A DNA stretch of 49,886 nt from Planctomycetota bacterium (GCA_003695705.1 RFHU01000333.1:1-49886), one strand, 5' to 3'. Numbered from the stretch's first letter, positions 23,073 to 32,486 are shown. The notes: generated by a model not told the origin, from the sequence alone. Made by a program: numbers and translations.

Positions 23073-25748
23073 ATGCACCCCGGACGGCAGGGATCCTTGG
23101 AAGTCTACGACGCGGACGACGCCGAGGCGATGGCGCGCGCCGCAAGCGCCCTGCGTGCGGGGGAGTTGGTCATCCTTCCCACGGAGACCGTCTACGGACT
23201 CGCAGCCTGCGCGGAGCCGCGCGCCCTCGCGCGCCTCCGCGACGCGAAAGGCCAACGTGCCCAGAAGCCCTTCGCGCGACTCGTCCCCGACCTCGCGAGG
23301 GTCGCGGCCGCCGGCGCTCGACTCCCCGCCTCGGCGCGCCGGCTCGCCGAGCGTTTCTGGCCGGGCCCCCTCACCCTGGTACTGGACGTCGGCCGCGAGA
23401 CCGTGGGCTTCCGCGTCCCCGGACACCCCTTCGCACGCCGCCTCGTGGCCGCCCTCGACATCCCCGTGGTGGCGACGAGCGCGAACCGCTCCGGGCAACC
23501 CCCGCCGGCCTCCTTCGGCGCCGCCCGCGACGCGGTCGGGCCCTATGCGGCGCTGGGCGTCGATGGCGGCCCTTGCCCCCTCGGTGTCCCCTCGACCGTG
23601 GTACGGGTGGCGGCCGACGGGGAAGCGAAGATACTGAGGGAGGGGTTCCTCGATCGTGAGTCCATCGCCCGCGTGAGCCAGCGCCTGGTCGTCTTCGTGT
23701 GCACCGGCAACACCTGCCGGAGCCCCATGGCCGCGGCCCTCTTCGAGGCGGCCCTCGCCCGGCGCCTGGGCGTCGACCCCCGCGCCGCCGGCTGGAGCGT
23801 TGCCAGCGCGGGGGTAGCGGCCGCGCGCGGCGCTCCCGCCGCCGCCAACGCGGTGGCCGTCCTGCGCGACCGTGGACTGGACATTCGCCAGCATCGTTCG
23901 CGCCCCCTCGACGAAGAACTCGTCGCGCGAGCCTGGCGGGTGATCGGCCTGACCCCCGGCCACCGGCAGAGCATCCAGGAAGCCTGGCCCGAACACGCCG
24001 ACAAGGTCCTCCTCCTCGACCCTCGAGGAGTTCCCGACCCCATCGGCGGCGACCTCGCCACCTACCGCGCCTGCGCCGAGCACATCGAGCGCCGCCTCGA
24101 ACATCTCCTCGACACGGACCTAGCAGTGACCAGCGCCTCCACCGAACTCCGCGCTCGCTTCCCGACCCCCGCCGACATCCCCCCGCACGCGGAACCAGAT
24201 CCCGACGTCGACGGCGCCCGCTACCTGATCGGGGGTCGTGTGCTCCGCTGGGAAGGGCCCTGCGACCCGGTACACGGAGTCGTGTGCGAGCGTGGACCCG
24301 GCGACGAACTCTCCCGGCGCGTGCTGGGCCGCATCGCGCGCCTGAGCGGTGCGGTCGCCCTCGAGGCCCTCGACGCCGCCGTCGCAGCCTGGGACCTCGG
24401 CCGCGGGCCCTGGCCTCGCGCCGCGGTCGCCGAGCGCATCGCCGCCGTGCGCAGCTTCGCCGAGGCCATCCGTCCCGAGCGCGAGCGCGTGGCAAAGCTC
24501 CTCATGTGGGAGGTGGGCAAACCCTACCGCAGCGCGCTGGCCGAGTTCGACCGGACCATCGACTACATCGACCGCACCCTCGAGGCCCTCGACGCCCTCG
24601 ACCGCCGTTCCTCGCGGGTCCACACCGAAGGCGGTGTCTTGGCCCAGGTCCGCCGGGCCCCCCTCGGCGTGACCCTTTGCATGGGCCCCTTCAACTACCC
24701 CCTCAACGAAACCTTCACCACGCTCATACCAGCCCTCTGCATGGGGAACACGGCCGTGGTCAAGCTGCCCAAGCTCGGCCGGCTCTGCAACCTCCCGCTT
24801 CTCGAGCACCTCGCCGCCTGCTTCCCGCCGGGCGTGGTCAACGTCATTTCGGGCGACGGCGCCGAGTTGATCGGGCCGATCATGTCCTCGGGAAAGGTCG
24901 ACGTCCTCGCGTTCATCGGCTCGAGTACCGTCGCCGCCATCGTCGAAAAGCAACACCCCGCCCCCTACCGGCTGACCACCGTGCTCGGCATGGACGCCAA
25001 GAACCCCGCGGTCATCCTTCCCGACGCCGACCTCGAACTCGCCGTCGCCCAGTGCGTCCAGGGTGCCCTCTCCTTCAACGGCCAGCGCTGTACCGCCCTC
25101 AAGACCCTCTACGCCCACGAAGACATCGCCGACGAATTCGCGGCGCGGGTGTCCGAGGCCGTGGAGTCCCTCCCCTGCGGAATGCCCTGGGAGGACGAGG
25201 TGGTCATCACCCCCCTCCCCGAAGACGGAAAGCCCGAGCGGCTCACCGCGCTCCTCGAGGATGCCGTCGCCCGCGGCGCGCGGGTCCTCAACCCCCGCGG
25301 GGGCCGGACCGCCGGCACGCTCTTCTTCCCCGCGGTGCTCTATCCGGTCGCTCCGGACGCCGAGCTGGCGACCGTCGAGCAATTCGGCCCCCTGGTTCCC
25401 ATCGTCCCCTTCCGCGACGTCGCCGAGGTGCAGAGCGCCATCGCGGAGAGTCCCTACGGCCAGCAAGTCAGCCTGTTCGGCAGCGATCCCGCCGTCCTCG
25501 GCGGGCTCATCGACGCACTCGCGAACCAAGTCTGCCGCATCAACCTCAATCGCTACTGCTCCCGCGGGCCCGACGTCTTCCCCTTCACCGGTCGAAAGAA
25601 CTCGGCGGAAGGCACCCTCTCCATCGAAGACGCCCTGCGCACCTTCTCCATCGAGTCCATGGTGGCGGCCAGCGATCCCTCCGGGCGTCCGTTGGTCGAA
25701 GAGATCCTCGCCGGCGGCCACAGCGCCTTCCTCCACCGCCGGGAGTGA
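23073..25748 (+). CDS. Sua5/TsaC - low-MW phosphatase - GapN triple-domain protein
   Basis: 891 aa in one frame from ATG 23073. Residues 10-200: YrdC/Sua5 threonylcarbamoyl-AMP synthase (ILPTETVYGLAA, KPFARLVPD, VATSANRSG, VPSTVV), the first step of t6A tRNA modification. Residues 205-350: low-molecular-weight phosphotyrosine phosphatase (CTGNTCRS P-loop at 210-217, DPIGG with the catalytic Asp). Residues about 375-891: NADP glyceraldehyde-3-phosphate dehydrogenase, non-phosphorylating (GapN; Asn541 in GPFNYPLNE, Cys673 in FNGQRCTALK, late GPDVFPFTG). The usual LELGGK reads TVLGMDAKNP. The Sua5-phosphatase join is known; adding GapN is odd. A GTG at 24126 could start GapN separately, and an out-of-frame TAG at 24121 hints at a lost gene boundary. 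Confidence 0.8.
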   Translation: MHPGRQGSLEVYDADDAEAMARAASALRAGELVILPTETVYGLAACAEPRALARLRDAKGQRAQKPFARLVPDLARVAAAGARLPASARRLAERFWPGPLTLVLDVGRETVGFRVPGHPFARRLVAALDIPVVATSANRSGQPPPASFGAARDAVGPYAALGVDGGPCPLGVPSTVVRVAADGEAKILREGFLDRESIARVSQRLVVFVCTGNTCRSPMAAALFEAALARRLGVDPRAAGWSVASAGVAAARGAPAAANAVAVLRDRGLDIRQHRSRPLDEELVARAWRVIGLTPGHRQSIQEAWPEHADKVLLLDPRGVPDPIGGDLATYRACAEHIERRLEHLLDTDLAVTSASTELRARFPTPADIPPHAEPDPDVDGARYLIGGRVLRWEGPCDPVHGVVCERGPGDELSRRVLGRIARLSGAVALEALDAAVAAWDLGRGPWPRAAVAERIAAVRSFAEAIRPERERVAKLLMWEVGKPYRSALAEFDRTIDYIDRTLEALDALDRRSSRVHTEGGVLAQVRRAPLGVTLCMGPFNYPLNETFTTLIPALCMGNTAVVKLPKLGRLCNLPLLEHLAACFPPGVVNVISGDGAELIGPIMSSGKVDVLAFIGSSTVAAIVEKQHPAPYRLTTVLGMDAKNPAVILPDADLELAVAQCVQGALSFNGQRCTALKTLYAHEDIADEFAARVSEAVESLPCGMPWEDEVVITPLPEDGKPERLTALLEDAVARGARVLNPRGGRTAGTLFFPAVLYPVAPDAELATVEQFGPLVPIVPFRDVAEVQSAIAESPYGQQVSLFGSDPAVLGGLIDALANQVCRINLNRYCSRGPDVFPFTGRKNSAEGTLSIEDALRTFSIESMVAASDPSGRPLVEEILAGGHSAFLHRRE

Positions 25749-25870
25749 TGGCGAACCGCACGAGCGAGCGAGAGGGAGAAGAAGACCCCGGTCGCGCCCC
25801 GCGAGGAGTCCTTTCCCCGATCGCCGCTTCGGCCCCCGCCGCTTCGGCTCCGGTCGGCACCCAGGGCCTC

Positions 25871-25894
25871 GCCCCGGGGCTCGAGCCCCGGGGC
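25871..25894. terminator. Palindromic bidirectional terminator candidate
   Basis: Perfect palindrome gccccggggc-tcga-gccccggggc between two convergent genes (stop at 25748 and stop at 25906). Ten-bp GC-only stems with a 4-nt loop. No T-tract, so termination efficiency is uncertain. Confidence 0.5.
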
Positions 25895-25905
25895 AAGGTA
25901 CGCGC

Positions 25906-27036
25906 TCAGGAAGCGTCGGGGTCCAAGGCCTGGAACTTCTGCGTGTGGCCGCTGCGCGCGATGCCCTTGGCCACCCGCGAAAGAGCCTCGAGAAAGGTTG
26001 CGGGGTCCGGGCGATCGTGCGGCTCCTTGGCCAGCATCCAGAGGACGAGCTCGCCCACCTCCTGCGGCAAGGCCCGCTGCACGCTGTGCGGCGGGACCGG
26101 TGCGTTCTCGAGGTGTTGCTCGCGCAAGGAGTCCAGCCCGTCGCCCTCGAAGGGCCGAACGCCGCTCACCAGCTCGTAGGCGAGCACGCCCAGGGAGTAG
26201 ACGTCGCTCTTCGGGTCGGGCGGAGCGCCTTGCAGCGCCTCGGGCGCCATGTAGTGCGGAGTGCCGAAGATCGAGCCGCGGGGTCCGTAGCGTTCGGCCC
26301 CCTCGGGCTCGAACACGACCCCGGCGTTCATGAGCTGGACGCCCCCCGTGCGCCCGAGGAGAACGTTCTCGGGCTTCACGTCCCGGTGGCAAAGACCTGC
26401 GCCGTGCAGCACCGAGAGCCCCTGCGCCAGCTCGCCGGTGATGCGCAGCGCCTCGGAGAGCTTCAGGCGCCGCACCCTGCGAAGGAGGCTCCGCAGGGTG
26501 ATGCCGCCCTTCTGGAAGCGGGTCACCACCGCGAACACCTCCTCGAGCGGCTTCACGTCGAGGACGTCGACCAGCTGGGGGGAGTCGATGCCCACGCAAC
26601 CGCGCACCACCTCGAGGAAGTCCATCCACAAGCCGTGGCGCAGGGCCTGCTTGGAAATTAGCTGGAGCTGTACCGGCTCGGGGTCGCGGGGGAGTCGCCC
26701 CCGATACGTGGTGATCCAGCGGCCCACGTCGAGCACCGCGTCGCAGAGGACACGGTTCACGATGCTCCCCAGCCGAGCCTCGGCCACCACCCGGTCGCCC
26801 ACCGCGTCCTGGCGCAGGGTCGGCCCGGCGGCCAACTCCCGGCGAAGGGTCCGGACCTGTTCGCGGCTCAGGAGGCCGCGCTCCTGCAGGACGGCCTCCA
26901 GCGGCTTGCGCATGCCCCCCCCGGCGTAGGCGAGGAGCGCCTCGGTCAGGTTCCGCGAGGTGATCAGCCCCCTGTCGAGGGCCCTTCGTCCGAGCCACAA
27001 GTCGGCTTCGGGATGCGCTTGCTGCGGTTCTCCCAC
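25906..27036 (-). CDS. Ser/Thr kinase-like pseudokinase (DFG replaced by NAG)
   Basis: 376 aa from GTG 27036. The long upstream open frame overlaps the next gene and is rejected. Residues about 10-65 (LWLGRRALDRGLITSRNLTEALL, VLQERGLLSREQVRTL) are the two-helix repeat seen before many planctomycete kinases. The kinase lobe starts near 105 but has no Gly-rich loop. LCHRDVKPENVLL (HRD intact) is followed by VQLMNAGVVFEP, so the metal-binding Asp of DFG is lost. GTPHYMAPEAL and SDVYSLGVLAYEL keep the C-lobe. A binding or scaffold role is more likely than catalysis. Transcribed next to the HEAT-AAA+-RF2 gene. Confidence 0.8.
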   Translation of the reverse strand: MGEPQQAHPEADLWLGRRALDRGLITSRNLTEALLAYAGGGMRKPLEAVLQERGLLSREQVRTLRRELAAGPTLRQDAVGDRVVAEARLGSIVNRVLCDAVLDVGRWITTYRGRLPRDPEPVQLQLISKQALRHGLWMDFLEVVRGCVGIDSPQLVDVLDVKPLEEVFAVVTRFQKGGITLRSLLRRVRRLKLSEALRITGELAQGLSVLHGAGLCHRDVKPENVLLGRTGGVQLMNAGVVFEPEGAERYGPRGSIFGTPHYMAPEALQGAPPDPKSDVYSLGVLAYELVSGVRPFEGDGLDSLREQHLENAPVPPHSVQRALPQEVGELVLWMLAKEPHDRPDPATFLEALSRVAKGIARSGHTQKFQALDPDAS

Positions 27037-27042
27037 GCGAGG

Positions 27043-27048
27043 ACTATA
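27043..27048 (-). promoter_or_regulatory. Candidate -10 (TATAGT) 6 nt before GTG 27036
   Basis: TATAGT on the minus strand with six nt to the start codon and no Shine-Dalgarno; transcription from the expected position would give a leaderless mRNA. It lies in the 103-bp gap downstream of the HEAT-AAA+-RF2 gene. Confidence 0.45.
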
Positions 27049-27139
27049 GCCGCTCCGGGCGACGCTTTCCTCCAGGCCGACGGTCGAGTCGAAGCCCGGT
27101 GGCTCCTCGCCCCATTCCGGAGCGTCGGCGCACGGGGCT

Positions 27140-30100
27140 TCAGTCCCCGCCCGCCAAGCGGGGCAAAACGAGGGGGTCGAGCTTGCCCGCGAGGACCGGA
27201 TCGAGGGGAAGGCGCAGCCCCGTGAAGAGGTCCCGGCAAACCGGCTGGGAGGAGAGGATGTAGCGGCGCACGAGTCCGCCTTCGCCCGTATGCCCGCCGC
27301 TGCGAGCGACCCGCGCCGCCAGGAAGGCGCGCGCTTCCTCCTCGCTGCCGGGCTCGGCGTCCACGGCGCCGTCCACGGCCAGGAGGGTGGGTGGGTGCGT
27401 GAGCACCAGATGCTGTCGATGCCGACGCAAGAGCACTCCTTCGCCGCCAGCGAAACGCCTCTCCGCCCGGACTTCGCAGCGGCCCGCGGCCGGCGGGAAG
27501 ACGGAGACACGCACGAAGCAGGCGTTCTGCGTGCGTCGCTGGCTGCGCTGGAGCCAGTGGTGCAGTCCGTCTTCGCCGCGCAGGAAGGCGAACGCGCACA
27601 GGCCCGAGACCCGCAGCCCCGCCTCCACGACGCGCCCCTCGGCGTCGACGGATTCGTAGACCACCCGCAGGGAGAACCCCCGCTTGCGCCTTGCGTAGGC
27701 CCGGTACATGCAGTGCAGGGCCGCGATCGGGTCGCGAGGGAAGCTCCCCTCGCCCACCAACCGCAGATGCAGGTAGGCCTCGCCGCGCTCCACGGGGGAG
27801 GTGCAGCGCGCGGCGTAGCCGGCGAGCTCGACTTCGTCGCCGAGTTCGTCGAGGCGCACGAGGAGTTCGTACAGCGCCCGCGACTCGCCGCGCTGCCGGC
27901 GCGCGGCTTCGAACAGGCCTTCGAGGGCTTCCAGGCGCCCGAGCAGCTTCCGCGGCGCCTCCAGGCTCTGCTCGATGGCCGCGATCTCGCTCGTCACCCT
28001 GCGTGCGCGTTCGGGTTCGTCCCAGAACCCCGCCGCCTGACTGACCTGGACGAGGTGCGACTTGCGCTCCGGAAGGCCTTGCCGCTCCAGCACTTCGACG
28101 AGCCCCTCCACCCGCTCCTCCAGCTCGAGCGCCCGCTCTTCCAGTTCGTCGACCGAGACCAAGCGCCCGCGGCGCGGGTCGCGGACCCGCGCACTGACGC
28201 GTCGCTCGGGCGGCGCACCATCGTCGAGGGCCTCTTCCGGGCCGGGTCGATGGACGATCTCCGAAACGACCTGCTGGCCGGAGACTCCGAGCCGCACCAC
28301 GGCCTCCTCGTCGGGCCGCAAGGCCAGGAGGGCTCGAGCCAGCGGTCGAAGGAGCAGGTCCTCCACCCGTCGTTTGAGCGGCCGCGCCCCGTAGCGCGGG
28401 CTGAAGCCTTCCTGCAGCAGGACCCCGATGATCGAGTCGTCCGTCTCGATGATGGCCCGTCGGCGTGTGATCCCCCGTCGGGAGAGGACGCGCCGGACTT
28501 CCCGGCGCGCCAGGCGCCGCATGACTTCGTGGCTCAGCGGCGCAAAGAGGACCACCTTGCTGAGGCGATTCAGGAACTCCGGGCGGAAGGTCTCCTCCAT
28601 GACCCTGCGGACCTTCTCTCCCAAGCCCCGGCGCCCTTCCGTCGCCGGGGCGCCGAAGCCCAGCCAGGCGTCCTCCGCCAAGTCCGAACCCAGGTTCGAG
28701 GTCATGATCACGATGGAGCGGCGGAAGTCCGTGACCCGTCCCTGCTCGTCCACGAGCCGCCCCTCGTCCATGAGGGGCAGGAGCAGGTCGAAGACGTTGC
28801 TGTGGGCCTTCTCGACTTCGTCCAGCAAGACGACGGAGAAGGGGCGCTCGCGGACGGGTGCGGTGAGAAGGCCCGTCCGGGCGGCCGGCTCCGCCGCGTG
28901 GGGATCGCCGACGAGCCGCCGCAGGGAGACGGGGTCGCGGAACTCCCCGAGGTCGATGCGCACCAGGCGCTCGGCGCTGCCGAAGATGAATTGCGCGAGC
29001 GCCTTCGCCATCTCTGTCTTCCCGACCCCCGTCGGGCCCACGAAGAACAGGACGCCCAGGGGGCGAGCGGGGTCGGTCAACCCGGCCTTGATGAGCCCGA
29101 TCAGATCGACCACGGTCTCTACCGCCGCGTCCTGACCCAGGACGCGCTCGGCGAAGAAGCGCCGTACCTCGCCGAGGTCCAGCGGCAAGGAGTCGTCGAG
29201 GAGGCGCAAGGGAACCCCCGCAAAGCGGGAGAGGGCTTCGAGGACCTGCCTCGGCCCCACGCGCACGCGGGTGGGAGCGGGGGCGGTCCGTCCTCCCCGT
29301 GCCCCTTGCGCGGCCTCGCGCAGCAAGGTCACGGCGTTCCCTGGAGCCGCCGGACCGGGGAGATGGTCCTCGGCGAGATCTCGCGCGGCGACGAAAACCC
29401 CCTCTTCGAAGCAGAGCTCCGTCCCGGACGCGCGGAACTCCTGCGCGAGGTCGGCGCCGACGCGCTCGAGGACCTCCAGCGTGGCGGTCGCCGACGTGGG
29501 CTGGACGTCCACGCGGAGGAACAAGCGAGCGAGGCGCTGGTTCCGCTCCAACCCTCGGCGGATTCCCTGCGGAGTGGACTCGCCCACGATGGCCAGGGTC
29601 CCTCGCTCGAGGTGCGGAGCGAGCATGCCGGCGAAACTTTCGTCCGAGTGGCTGCTGGTGCCCGCGTCGACGAGCCGATCCACGTCGGGCACGTACCACA
29701 CCGCGCGCGCGGGCGGTGCGAGGGCACTCACCAGCTCCTTGAGCCGGGTCTGCCACTCTCCAAGGAAACGCGTTCCCGAGAGGACTTCGCCAGTGGTGGC
29801 TTCGAGGACCACGGCCGGGGACAGGACCTGCTGCTCGGCCAGCCTTCGAACGACTTCGTGCACGACCGCCGTCTTGCCCACTCCCGGCGGACCCACGAGC
29901 ACAACGCTCCTGGGGCCGGGGCGCGAGAGTCGCTCGAGCACGGCCTCGACGAGCTCATCCCGTCCGTGGGCTCGGGCCAGCGCTCCGGCCGCGGCGCGCC
30001 GGCTCAGGTCCACCCCATAGCGTCCGACCACCTCCGGGTCGGGGACGCGCTCGCGCAGTTGCGGGAGGAGCCGGGCCAGGGCGGGGGCGATCGGCGCACC

Positions 30101-30766
30101 GCACCCCTCGATGGCGTCGGCGAGGGCCTCGCGCCCCACGCCGGGGACCTCGCGCAGCGCAGCCAAGAGGTCTGCGTAGGGCGCCTCTTGGGTGAGGACG
30201 CACAGCGCGGCGGCGGCGCTCCGCGCCCTCCGCCCCTCCGCCTGCCGCGCCGCGGCGCGCGCCAAGAGCGCTGCGCCTCGGCGAACGAGGCCCGCACCGC
30301 GCCCGGCGCGCGCGAGCGCGGCGCAGAGCGGGCCCCAGGCCTCGGCGCTGCGTTCCCGTGCCAGCGCAGCCTCTAGGGCTGCGAACGCCCGCTCCCCGCC
30401 CAGGCTTCCCAGGGCCTCGGCGGCGGCGCCGCGAACTGCGGGATGCCGATCTGCCAGCGCCCGGAGCAACGCCCCGGGGGGCTCCTCGGCGCCCAGCAGG
30501 CCCAGGGCGCGGCAGGCCGCCGCTCGGATGGCCGGCACGTCGTCCGCCAGCGAGGCCTCGATGCGAGCTCCTTGCGCGTGCGCACGCCGCTGCCCGAGCG
30601 CCAGGAGCGCCGCGCGCCGGAGGGCCGGCTCGCCCGCAGCGGCGCGCGCCGCGAGGGACTCGTCGCTCTCGTCGCCCTCGGCGAGGGCTTCCGCCACGAC
30701 CTCCACCGCGGCGTCGTCGTCGTCGCCCCCGGCCAGCTCCTTTAGGAGCTCCGCTGGATCGGACAT
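27140..30766 (-). CDS. HEAT - ClpB-like double AAA+ - release factor 2-like fusion protein
   Basis: 1208 aa, ggaggggg before ATG. Residues 35-240: HEAT/armadillo-like helices. AAA+ module 1 (about 245-500): Walker A GPPGVGKT (292-299), GTRFLGEWQTRLKEL as in Clp/Hsp100, but Walker B is YVPDVD without the catalytic Glu. Module 2 (about 535-840): Walker A GPTGVGKT (577-584), VVLLDEVEKAH (646-654), IVIMTSNLGSD, FRPEFLNRL; intact, but the GYVGY pore loop is replaced by DPHAAEPAARTG. Residues about 880-1208 follow E. coli RF2 from the helical domain (FWDEPERA against VWNEPERA) through YARRKRGFSLRVV and the end RYILSSQPVCRDLFTG (against SYVLDDSRIKDLRTG). GGQ is GGE (1107-1109) and SPF is missing. 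Possibly ribosome-directed; no peptide release expected. Confidence 0.85.
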   Translation of the reverse strand: MSDPAELLKELAGGDDDDAAVEVVAEALAEGDESDESLAARAAAGEPALRRAALLALGQRRAHAQGARIEASLADDVPAIRAAACRALGLLGAEEPPGALLRALADRHPAVRGAAAEALGSLGGERAFAALEAALARERSAEAWGPLCAALARAGRGAGLVRRGAALLARAAARQAEGRRARSAAAALCVLTQEAPYADLLAALREVPGVGREALADAIEGCGAPIAPALARLLPQLRERVPDPEVVGRYGVDLSRRAAAGALARAHGRDELVEAVLERLSRPGPRSVVLVGPPGVGKTAVVHEVVRRLAEQQVLSPAVVLEATTGEVLSGTRFLGEWQTRLKELVSALAPPARAVWYVPDVDRLVDAGTSSHSDESFAGMLAPHLERGTLAIVGESTPQGIRRGLERNQRLARLFLRVDVQPTSATATLEVLERVGADLAQEFRASGTELCFEEGVFVAARDLAEDHLPGPAAPGNAVTLLREAAQGARGGRTAPAPTRVRVGPRQVLEALSRFAGVPLRLLDDSLPLDLGEVRRFFAERVLGQDAAVETVVDLIGLIKAGLTDPARPLGVLFFVGPTGVGKTEMAKALAQFIFGSAERLVRIDLGEFRDPVSLRRLVGDPHAAEPAARTGLLTAPVRERPFSVVLLDEVEKAHSNVFDLLLPLMDEGRLVDEQGRVTDFRRSIVIMTSNLGSDLAEDAWLGFGAPATEGRRGLGEKVRRVMEETFRPEFLNRLSKVVLFAPLSHEVMRRLARREVRRVLSRRGITRRRAIIETDDSIIGVLLQEGFSPRYGARPLKRRVEDLLLRPLARALLALRPDEEAVVRLGVSGQQVVSEIVHRPGPEEALDDGAPPERRVSARVRDPRRGRLVSVDELEERALELEERVEGLVEVLERQGLPERKSHLVQVSQAAGFWDEPERARRVTSEIAAIEQSLEAPRKLLGRLEALEGLFEAARRQRGESRALYELLVRLDELGDEVELAGYAARCTSPVERGEAYLHLRLVGEGSFPRDPIAALHCMYRAYARRKRGFSLRVVYESVDAEGRVVEAGLRVSGLCAFAFLRGEDGLHHWLQRSQRRTQNACFVRVSVFPPAAGRCEVRAERRFAGGEGVLLRRHRQHLVLTHPPTLLAVDGAVDAEPGSEEEARAFLAARVARSGGHTGEGGLVRRYILSSQPVCRDLFTGLRLPLDPVLAGKLDPLVLPRLAGGD

Positions 30767-30836
30767 GCCCCCTCCGCCCGAACTCTACCACCGCCGGCCC
30801 CGGGGCCGGCCCTCGTGCCCGCGGCGGGGCTGCGGA

Positions 30837-32486
30837 TCAGGCCTCGCTCGGACGCTCGCGACGCGCGGTGGTCCGCTCGCGGACGAAGGCGAGCAGGCGG
30901 CGGAGCATGGCCAGGTCGAGCCACAGTGCGAGGTAGGAGGAGAAGCAGACGGTCGCCCCCGGCGCCAGCTCGCTGAAGATCCCCTCGGGTAGCCGCTCCC
31001 GGTCGATCCAGGTTCCGTTGTGGGAGCCAAGGTCGACGACGCCCCACTCGTCCTCGCGCAGGCGCAGTTCGGCGTGAACCTTCGACACCGTGTCCTCCGC
31101 GAGGACGAAGTCGCATTCGGCGGAGCGACCCACCCGGAGTCCGCGATCCGAAGGGGGAAGGGCCACGTGGACCGTAGCCTTCGCCAGCCGACGCCCCCCC
31201 TTGAGGCCCAGCACCGCGCTGCGGGAGAAGGGCTGCGTGGCTGCGAGGTCCGCGTCCTCCACGCGCCCGACCGGACGCGACCCGGCGCCCTTCACGGGCA
31301 CGTGGACGAGGAAACGCACCCGCCCCTCCTCGAGGCGACCGTCCGCCTCGAGGGCGGCGAGTTTGCGGACGAGCGTGCGCAAGGGCGCGCCCTCCGGGGG
31401 AGTGGAGAGGGACTCGCGCAGGCGGAGCAGCAGGCGGGCGTCGCGGGCCCGGCCAGGTCCTTCGTAGATGAGTTCGTGGACCTGCGCGCTCCCGAGGAGG
31501 ATTGCCCGGTAGGAGCCCAGCGCCAGGACCTGCCCCTCCCGCAGGGGCGTCGCCTCGCGGAGCCGGCGACCGTCGACGAAGGTGCCGTTGACCGAGCCAA
31601 GGTCTTCGATGGTCGCCGAGGGGAGCGCGCGAAAGCGCGCGTGCCGGCGAGACACGTCGGAGCAGGGGAAGATCAGGTCGCTGCCGCTTCGCCCAAGGAC
31701 CAGCCCCTCCGCGCCGGCGCCGCCAAGATGGTGCACGCGGGCGGACTCCACCTCCCGCTTGCCGCGCAAGCGAGAGAGGCGCGTGGCCAGGCCCGCCGGA
31801 GAACCGGGGCGGGCGACCTCCACCCCGTCGGGGAGTTCGACGAGGAAGGGGCCGGGGTAGACGGCGCAGAAGGGGTCCTCCGGAACGTGGTGGGCGTGTT
31901 CGCAGAGTTCCCGCCACAGGATGCCGCTCGGAGGGATGGGCGGGGCGCGGCGCCCCGCGGTGCCGAGGCTCGCGCGCCCCGCGGGAGTGGATTCGGTCGC
32001 AGAACGCGCCCCGATTTTCGCAGCGACCGCGCACAGGTCGGCCGCCGAGAGGAAGACGACGGGGTAGGTACCCAGGCGCAGGACCTGCCCGCTCTCGATG
32101 GGGGTCGGGACCCCTACGGGGAGCCGACGACCGGCTAGGTAGGTTCCGTTGGCGGACTCGAGGTCGACGACCCGCCAGCGGCCGCTCTGCTCCATGAGCT
32201 GCGCATGGCGCTTGGAGACGTGGCAGGCAGGGAGTCCCACATCGGCGGGACCGCCCGCCCGGCCCAACAGGAGGGCAGGGCCTCCGTCCGCGAGGGACAC
32301 GACCCGCGCGTCGCGGCCCAGCGCCGACGCGATCCGTTCGGGGACACTCCCCGCCGCCTCGACGGCGTCGCCCGACAGCTCCACCAAATAAGGCCCAGGC
32401 TGTTCGGCGACGAAGTCCTCGGCCGCGTGGAGGGCCGCGAGCAACTCGGTCAGCGTGAAGTGGGACGGCGACGATCCCAAGCCCAT
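30837..32486 (-). CDS. Triple FHA-domain protein
   Basis: 549 aa. FHA1 at about 72-145 (LLLGRAGG, SKRHAQL, SANGTYLAG), FHA2 at about 261-331 (LVLGRSGSDLIF, SRRHARF, SVNGTFVDG), FHA3 at about 449-520 (LRVGRSAECDFVL, SKVHAEL, SHNGTWIDR). Each keeps the Gly-Arg, Ser/His and Asn-Gly residues that read phospho-Thr. No TM or catalytic domain. It would act as an adaptor for targets of the Ser/Thr kinases encoded in the window. About 70 bp upstream of the HEAT-AAA+-RF2 gene on the same strand, so probably its operon partner. Confidence 0.88.
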   Translation of the reverse strand: MGLGSSPSHFTLTELLAALHAAEDFVAEQPGPYLVELSGDAVEAAGSVPERIASALGRDARVVSLADGGPALLLGRAGGPADVGLPACHVSKRHAQLMEQSGRWRVVDLESANGTYLAGRRLPVGVPTPIESGQVLRLGTYPVVFLSAADLCAVAAKIGARSATESTPAGRASLGTAGRRAPPIPPSGILWRELCEHAHHVPEDPFCAVYPGPFLVELPDGVEVARPGSPAGLATRLSRLRGKREVESARVHHLGGAGAEGLVLGRSGSDLIFPCSDVSRRHARFRALPSATIEDLGSVNGTFVDGRRLREATPLREGQVLALGSYRAILLGSAQVHELIYEGPGRARDARLLLRLRESLSTPPEGAPLRTLVRKLAALEADGRLEEGRVRFLVHVPVKGAGSRPVGRVEDADLAATQPFSRSAVLGLKGGRRLAKATVHVALPPSDRGLRVGRSAECDFVLAEDTVSKVHAELRLREDEWGVVDLGSHNGTWIDRERLPEGIFSELAPGATVCFSSYLALWLDLAMLRRLLAFVRERTTARRERPSEA

